DNA of 9,519 nucleotides from an uncultured Janibacter sp. (GTDB taxonomy: Bacteria > Actinomycetota > Actinomycetes > Actinomycetales > Dermatophilaceae), in contig CAMICF010000107.1 in the NCBI GenBank assembly GCA_946222495.1, forward strand, positions 1 to 9,519, given 5' to 3'. The position numbers and the translations under genes were made by a program. Position 1 is the stretch's first letter. Every line of letters begins with the position of its first letter. The notes under the pieces are model-generated. The model was not told the DNA's origin. It saw nothing but the letters and a program-made list of their open reading frames with translations, and made no database searches. Below are positions 5,892 through 9,519 of the stretch, piece by piece.

Positions 5892-6958
5892 GCCGCCTCC
5901 AGGTGACCGCCCGGTGGGCGGAGCGCGGGCTCGACGTCGACCTCGACCTGCCGGCCGGCCGGCACGCGATCACCGGGCCCAACGGCTCCGGCAAGTCCTC
6001 GCTCCTCGCCGCCGTCGCCGGCCTGGGCCGGCCCGACGAGAGCCGCGTGCTCCTCGACGGCCGACCCCTCGACAGCGTGGCCCCGCACCGCCGCCGGGTC
6101 ACGCTCATGAGCCAGGCGACGAGCCTCTTCCCCCACCTCGACGTCCGGGACAACGTCGCCTTCGGTCCCCGCAGCCGAGGCCGAGGACGAAGGGAGTCCC
6201 GGGCCACCGCGGACCACTGGCTCGAGGTCGTGGGGATGGGCGGCTTCGCCGAGCGGCGACCCGCACAGCTCTCCGGTGGGCAGGCCGCCCGGGTCGCCCT
6301 CGCCCGCGCGCTCGCCGCCGAGCCGGCGGCGCTCCTCCTCGACGAGCCGCTCGCCGCGCTGGACGTGGAGGCGACCCCGGCGATGCGCGCCGTCCTCGCC
6401 GACGTCACCCACGCGCGCTCGGACCTCGTCGTCGTCCTCGTCACCCATGACGTGCTCGACGTCCTCACCGTGGCCGACGGACCGGCCGACACGATGACCG
6501 TGCTCGGTGAGCGGGTCGAGCACGGTCCGGTGCGCCAGGTGCTCGAGCACCCGCGCAGCGCCTTCACCGCCGGCCTCGCCGGGGTGAACCTCGTGCGCGG
6601 CGAGGGCCTCCCCGGGTCCGGGGCGAGGGTCTCCTCACCGCCCGGCCGGCTCGACATCGCCACCGGGCCGCACGACGTCACCGGGGCGGCCTGGGTGACG
6701 TTCGCGCCCGACGCCGTCTCGCTCCACCGGGCCCGCCCGGAGGGCTCCCCGCGCAATGTGTGGGAAGGGCGGGTGTCCCGGGTCGAGGCACACGCCGGGC
6801 GAGCCCGGGTCTGGCTCGACGTCCCGCTGCCGATGAGCGCCGAGGTGACCCCTGCGGCCCTGGCGGACCTCCCCCTTCGCGCCGGTGACGGGGTGTGGGT
6901 CTCGGTCAAGGCGAGCCAGGTGCGCGTGCACCCGGCACACGCCGACCCGGCGCGCTGA
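5888..6958 (+). CDS. modC: Molybdate ABC transporter ATP-binding protein
   Basis: A 356-residue ABC ATPase with a C-terminal TOBE/Mop domain, the full length of ModC. Motifs: Walker A GPNGSGKSS (30-38), Q-loop Gln76, signature LSGGQ (128-132), Walker B LLLDEP (149-154), D-loop LAALD and H-loop His187. The C-terminal region has a Mop-like segment (about 288-347, NVWEGRVSRVEAHAGRARVWL through VWVSVKASQVRVHP) expected to bind oxyanion and inhibit transport when the cell is replete. It energises import through ModB. The GTG overlaps the modB stop with no good ribosome site, so it is probably coupled. The gap to the next gene is 33 bp and holds no terminator, so some read-through is possible. Confidence 0.95.
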   Translation: MSRLQVTARWAERGLDVDLDLPAGRHAITGPNGSGKSSLLAAVAGLGRPDESRVLLDGRPLDSVAPHRRRVTLMSQATSLFPHLDVRDNVAFGPRSRGRGRRESRATADHWLEVVGMGGFAERRPAQLSGGQAARVALARALAAEPAALLLDEPLAALDVEATPAMRAVLADVTHARSDLVVVLVTHDVLDVLTVADGPADTMTVLGERVEHGPVRQVLEHPRSAFTAGLAGVNLVRGEGLPGSGARVSSPPGRLDIATGPHDVTGAAWVTFAPDAVSLHRARPEGSPRNVWEGRVSRVEAHAGRARVWLDVPLPMSAEVTPAALADLPLRAGDGVWVSVKASQVRVHPAHADPAR

Positions 6959-6991
6959 CCCCGCCACCGGAGACCTCCTAGAGTGAGACGC
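6955..6991 (+). promoter_or_regulatory. Promoter of the acyl-CoA dehydrogenase gene
   Basis: CTGACC (6955-6960, overlapping the modC stop), an 18-nt spacer and TAGAGT (6979-6984) are followed after 7 nt by ATG 6992. It is a leaderless arrangement that gives this gene its own expression despite the 33-bp gap to modC. The -35 is weak. Confidence 0.5.
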
Positions 6992-8152
6992 ATGGCAGCA
7001 ACGAGGCTCATGCCCACGGAGATCGGTGACGACCTCATCGAGCTGACGCGGACGATCTGCGACAAGTCCCTGCGACCGCAAGTCGACGACGTCGAGGCGC
7101 GCGCCGCGACCGAGGAGGTCTTCCCGCGCGAGGTCTTCCGGACCCTGGGGCAGGCGGGGCTGCTCTCCCTGCCGTACCCGGAGGAGCACGGCGGTGGCGG
7201 TCAGCCCTACGAGGTCTACCTCCAGGTCGTCGAGGAGATCGCCTCCGCCTGGGCCGCCGTCGCGGTCGGGGTGTCGGTGCACTCGCTCACCGCCTACGCC
7301 CTCTTCCACCACGGCTCGCCCGAGCAGCACGCGACCCTGCTCCCGGAGATGCTCTCCGGTGACCTGCTCGGTGCCTACGCGCTGTCCGAGCCCCTCGCCG
7401 GGTCGGACATCGGCGCCATGACCACGCGCGCCGTCCCCGACGGCGACGACTGGCGCATCCGCGGCCGCAAGGCGTGGATCTCGCACGCCGGCCACGCCGA
7501 CTACTACACGACCTTCGCCCGCACGAGCGACGACGGCGGTCGCGGCGTCAGCTGCTTCATCGTGCCGGGCGACGCCGAGGGCCTGTCCTTCGGCGCCCCG
7601 GAGAAGAAGATGGGCCTGCACGGCGACACCGTGCGCGAGGTGATCTTCGACGACGTCCCCGTCGCGGGCGACCGGCTCGTCGGTGACCTCGGGCGCGGGG
7701 TGCCCATGGCCCTCTCCGGGCTCGACGCCGGACGCCTCGGCATCGCCGCGGTCGCCACCGGGCTGGCCCAGTCGGCGCTCGACGTCGCGGCGAGGTATGC
7801 CAACGAGCGCGAGCAGTTCGGCCGGACCATCGCGAGCAACCAGGGCCTCGCCTTCCTCCTCGCGGACATGGAGGCCGCCGTGACGAGCGCCCGCGCCACC
7901 TATCTCCACGCCGCGCGCCTGCGCGATGCCGGGCGGGCCTTTGGCAAGGAGGCCGCGGTGGCCAAGCTCGTCGCGACCGACGCCTCGATGAAGGTCACCA
8001 CCGACGCCATCCAGGTGCTCGGCGGCGCCGGCTTCACCCAGGACTTCCCCGTCGAGCGCTACTTCCGTGAGGCGAAGGTGACGCAGATCTTCGAGGGCAC
8101 CAACCAGATCCAGCGCCTCGTCATCTCCCGCCAGCTCCTCGCCTCTCTCTGA
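6992..8152 (+). CDS. Acyl-CoA dehydrogenase
   Basis: A 386-residue FAD-dependent acyl-CoA dehydrogenase, which introduces the 2,3-double bond into an acyl-CoA and passes electrons to ETF. The N-terminal helical domain is followed by the flavin-binding strand motif YALSEPLAGSD (129-139) and KAWISHAG (160-167), then the C-terminal helical domain with NEREQFGRTI and QVLGGAGFTQDFPVERYFRE. The catalytic base is Glu368 in FEGTNQIQR, the position used by short-chain and related dehydrogenases. Chain-length preference (short-chain, branched-chain or a special substrate) cannot be settled here. ATG 6992 is chosen over GTG 6983 because that GTG lies inside the TAGAGT -10 box. It is convergent with the MFS gene. 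There is no obvious metabolic link to mod. Confidence 0.95.
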   Translation: MAATRLMPTEIGDDLIELTRTICDKSLRPQVDDVEARAATEEVFPREVFRTLGQAGLLSLPYPEEHGGGGQPYEVYLQVVEEIASAWAAVAVGVSVHSLTAYALFHHGSPEQHATLLPEMLSGDLLGAYALSEPLAGSDIGAMTTRAVPDGDDWRIRGRKAWISHAGHADYYTTFARTSDDGGRGVSCFIVPGDAEGLSFGAPEKKMGLHGDTVREVIFDDVPVAGDRLVGDLGRGVPMALSGLDAGRLGIAAVATGLAQSALDVAARYANEREQFGRTIASNQGLAFLLADMEAAVTSARATYLHAARLRDAGRAFGKEAAVAKLVATDASMKVTTDAIQVLGGAGFTQDFPVERYFREAKVTQIFEGTNQIQRLVISRQLLASL

Positions 8153-8173
8153 CGTCTCCCTCCCCCCTCTCGC

Positions 8174-8259
8174 ACGAGCTACTGCAGGCAGTAGCTCGTC
8201 GCGTCTGCCGTAGCTCGAGCTAGGGCTGACGTCACCAGGTACTGCCTGCAGTAGCTCGT
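8174..8259. repeat. Nested palindromes between convergent genes, probable bidirectional terminator
   Basis: Element A (8174-8199) is a hairpin with 12-bp perfect arms (ACGAGCTACTGC) and a 2-base centre. Element C (8240-8259) is an exact 20-bp reverse complement of 8174-8193, and contains its own TACTGC/GCAGTA hairpin. Between them lies the perfect 12-bp palindrome TAGCTCGAGCTA (8211-8222), sharing the GTAGCTCG word, and TGACGTCA (8227-8234). RNA from either strand can fold as local hairpins or as one 20-bp stem enclosing 46 nt. No T-tract is present. Position between converging genes suggests termination of both. Confidence 0.65.
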
Positions 8260-8271
8260 GTCGGGGACCGG

Positions 8272-9519
8272 TCAGTCGTCGTCGTGGTCGCGGGAGATCC
8301 CGGGGAGCAGCGTGTACCCACCTCGCAGGGCATCCATCGCGCCGGGCACGTCCGCGACCCGCCGCAGGCTGCGCTGGCGGTAGCGCCAGATCATGAAGGC
8401 GCAAAAGCCCCAGAGGAGGAACTGGGCACTCATCGCGATCCGGAAGTCGTCGAGCGTGTAGGTGTCCGGCCCCGCGGGGGCGAGCCGGTCGAGGATGAGT
8501 CCGATGAGCGCCATCGTCAGGAGCGAGGCGATGAAGCCGCCCATGTTCACGACACCGGACGCCCGTCCGTAGCGCTCGCTGCGGTGGAAGCTCCGCGCGA
8601 GGTCGAAGGCGATCATCGACCCGGGTCCTCCGCAGGCGGTGACCGAGACGAGGACGACGAGCAGCCACAGCGGTGCCGGGTTCGGCAGCAGGAGGACGAT
8701 CGCCCAGACCAGCGAGATGGCACCCACGACGCCCAGCGCGATCATCGACCGGTAGTACGGCATCCGGCCGGTGTACCGACCGATGACCGGGCCCGCGACG
8801 AGCGCGACGAAGGTCATCAGCGTGAGCAGGGTGGACGCGACGGTCGGGCTGAGCCCCTGCCCCGAGACGAGGAAGGGGAAGCCCCACAGCAGCGCGAAGA
8901 CCGTCGGCGCGAACTGCGAGGTGAAGTGCACGGACAGCCCGAGCCGCGTGCCCGGGTCACGCCACACCTCCGTGAGGCTGTGGCGCAGGGCGCGGATCTT
9001 GATCTTCTCCGGCTCGGCCCGCTCGTACGGCGAGTCCTTGAGCATCGCCACGACACCGACCGCGAGCACCAGCCCGAGCGCGGCCGCACCGGCGTAGGTC
9101 GGGGTCCATCCCCAGGTGTGGAGGGCCGCGCTCAGCGGGACGGCGGCGATGACCGCGCCCATCTGGCCGACCATCCCGGTGACCTGCGTGATGATCGGCG
9201 CCTGCCGCACGAGGAACCACAGGGCGATGAGCCGGAGGACCGAGGTGAAGACCATCGCATCGCCGGCCCCCACGAGCGCGCGAGCGGCCATACCGGTCCC
9301 GAAGGACTCGGCCTGCGAGAACCACAGCTGCCCGACGGTCATGCACACGAGGCCACCGAGGATGAGCGCCCGCGACCCGAAGCGGTCGAGGAGCACCCCC
9401 ACCGGGATCTGCATCGCGGCGTAGACGGCCAGCTGGAGCACGGTGAAGGTCGCGAGCTGGCTGGCGTTGATCCCGAAACGATCCGCCGCGATGAGCCCGG
9501 CGACGCCCAGCGAGGTGCG
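8272..9519 (-). CDS. MFS transporter, 5' end outside the window
   Basis: At least 415 residues of a major facilitator superfamily transporter; the frame is open through the right edge, so the N-terminus with the first membrane helix is missing. The visible part starts RTSLGVAGLIAADRFGINAS, reaches the loop 2-3 signature GVLLDRFGSR (MFS motif A), continues through many hydrophobic helices with a charged central loop (KDSPYERAEPEKIKIRALR) and ends in an acidic tail, SRDHDDD. A GTG at 9441 could be mistaken for a start, but it would fall inside a membrane helix just before motif A, and the upstream residues match the family. The substrate is unknown; the layout resembles sugar-phosphate or nitrate-type permeases only in a general way. 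It is convergent with the acyl-CoA dehydrogenase. Confidence 0.9.
   Translation of the reverse strand, partial: RTSLGVAGLIAADRFGINASQLATFTVLQLAVYAAMQIPVGVLLDRFGSRALILGGLVCMTVGQLWFSQAESFGTGMAARALVGAGDAMVFTSVLRLIALWFLVRQAPIITQVTGMVGQMGAVIAAVPLSAALHTWGWTPTYAGAAALGLVLAVGVVAMLKDSPYERAEPEKIKIRALRHSLTEVWRDPGTRLGLSVHFTSQFAPTVFALLWGFPFLVSGQGLSPTVASTLLTLMTFVALVAGPVIGRYTGRMPYYRSMIALGVVGAISLVWAIVLLLPNPAPLWLLVVLVSVTACGGPGSMIAFDLARSFHRSERYGRASGVVNMGGFIASLLTMALIGLILDRLAPAGPDTYTLDDFRIAMSAQFLLWGFCAFMIWRYRQRSLRRVADVPGAMDALRGGYTLLPGISRDHDDD

Noticed and set aside
6635..8887. A 750-codon minus-strand frame opposite modC, the acyl-CoA dehydrogenase and part of the MFS region
   Set aside because: It lies antisense to well-recognised genes, crosses the convergent gap and has low-complexity Arg/Gly/Ala/Asp composition typical of GC-rich shadow frames.
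9439..9441. GTG as the start of the MFS transporter
   Set aside because: The frame stays open to the window edge and upstream residues match MFS sequence, so the gene is truncated by the window rather than starting here.

Overview
The window looks like ordinary chromosome from a high-GC actinobacterium. GC is very high with strong third-position G/C bias, GTG starts are common, the uracil-DNA glycosylase has the actinobacterial GQDPYP form, a DUF3263 protein of a type known from actinobacteria is present, and several promoters have a TAGRGT -10 box 6-8 nt before the start codon (leaderless or near-leaderless transcripts). The Intrasporangiaceae or a nearby family would fit, but this is a guess from general appearance. 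I see no transposase, integrase, phage gene, tRNA, rRNA or CRISPR array.

Layout. 1-37: no gene seen. 38-328 (-): small DUF3263 protein. 329-501: its promoter plus a stretch with no convincing structure. 502-1860 (-): group II PLP-dependent decarboxylase of unknown substrate. 1861-2022: divergent control region with an interrupted inverted repeat and two promoters. 2023-2256 (+): 77-residue helical protein, followed by a strong hairpin (2268-2307). 2336-3822 (+): ung and an SGNH/GDSL hydrolase, coupled by an ATGA overlap; the end of the second gene is a 28-bp tandem duplication that includes the stop codon. 3823-3961: control region with two identical 22-bp dyads. 3962-6958 (+): molybdate operon, made of an HTH-TOBE regulator, ModA lipoprotein, ModB permease and ModC ATPase, with three consecutive GTGA overlaps. 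6992-8152 (+): acyl-CoA dehydrogenase with its own -10 box. 8153-8271: convergent gap filled with nested palindromes. 8272-9519 (-): MFS transporter, cut by the window's right edge.

How the genes fit together. The clearest system is the mod operon: ModA captures molybdate outside the membrane, ModB and ModC import it, and the first gene joins an excisionase/MerR-type HTH to a molybdate-binding-type TOBE domain, so it could be a one-component molybdate sensor. The two dyads just upstream, about three helical turns apart, are good candidates for its operator. The other genes look like independent housekeeping or metabolic units. I do not see a clearly new multi-gene system; the most novel material is non-coding (the mod operator array, the nested palindromes at 8174-8259 and the interrupted inverted repeat at 1926-1989).
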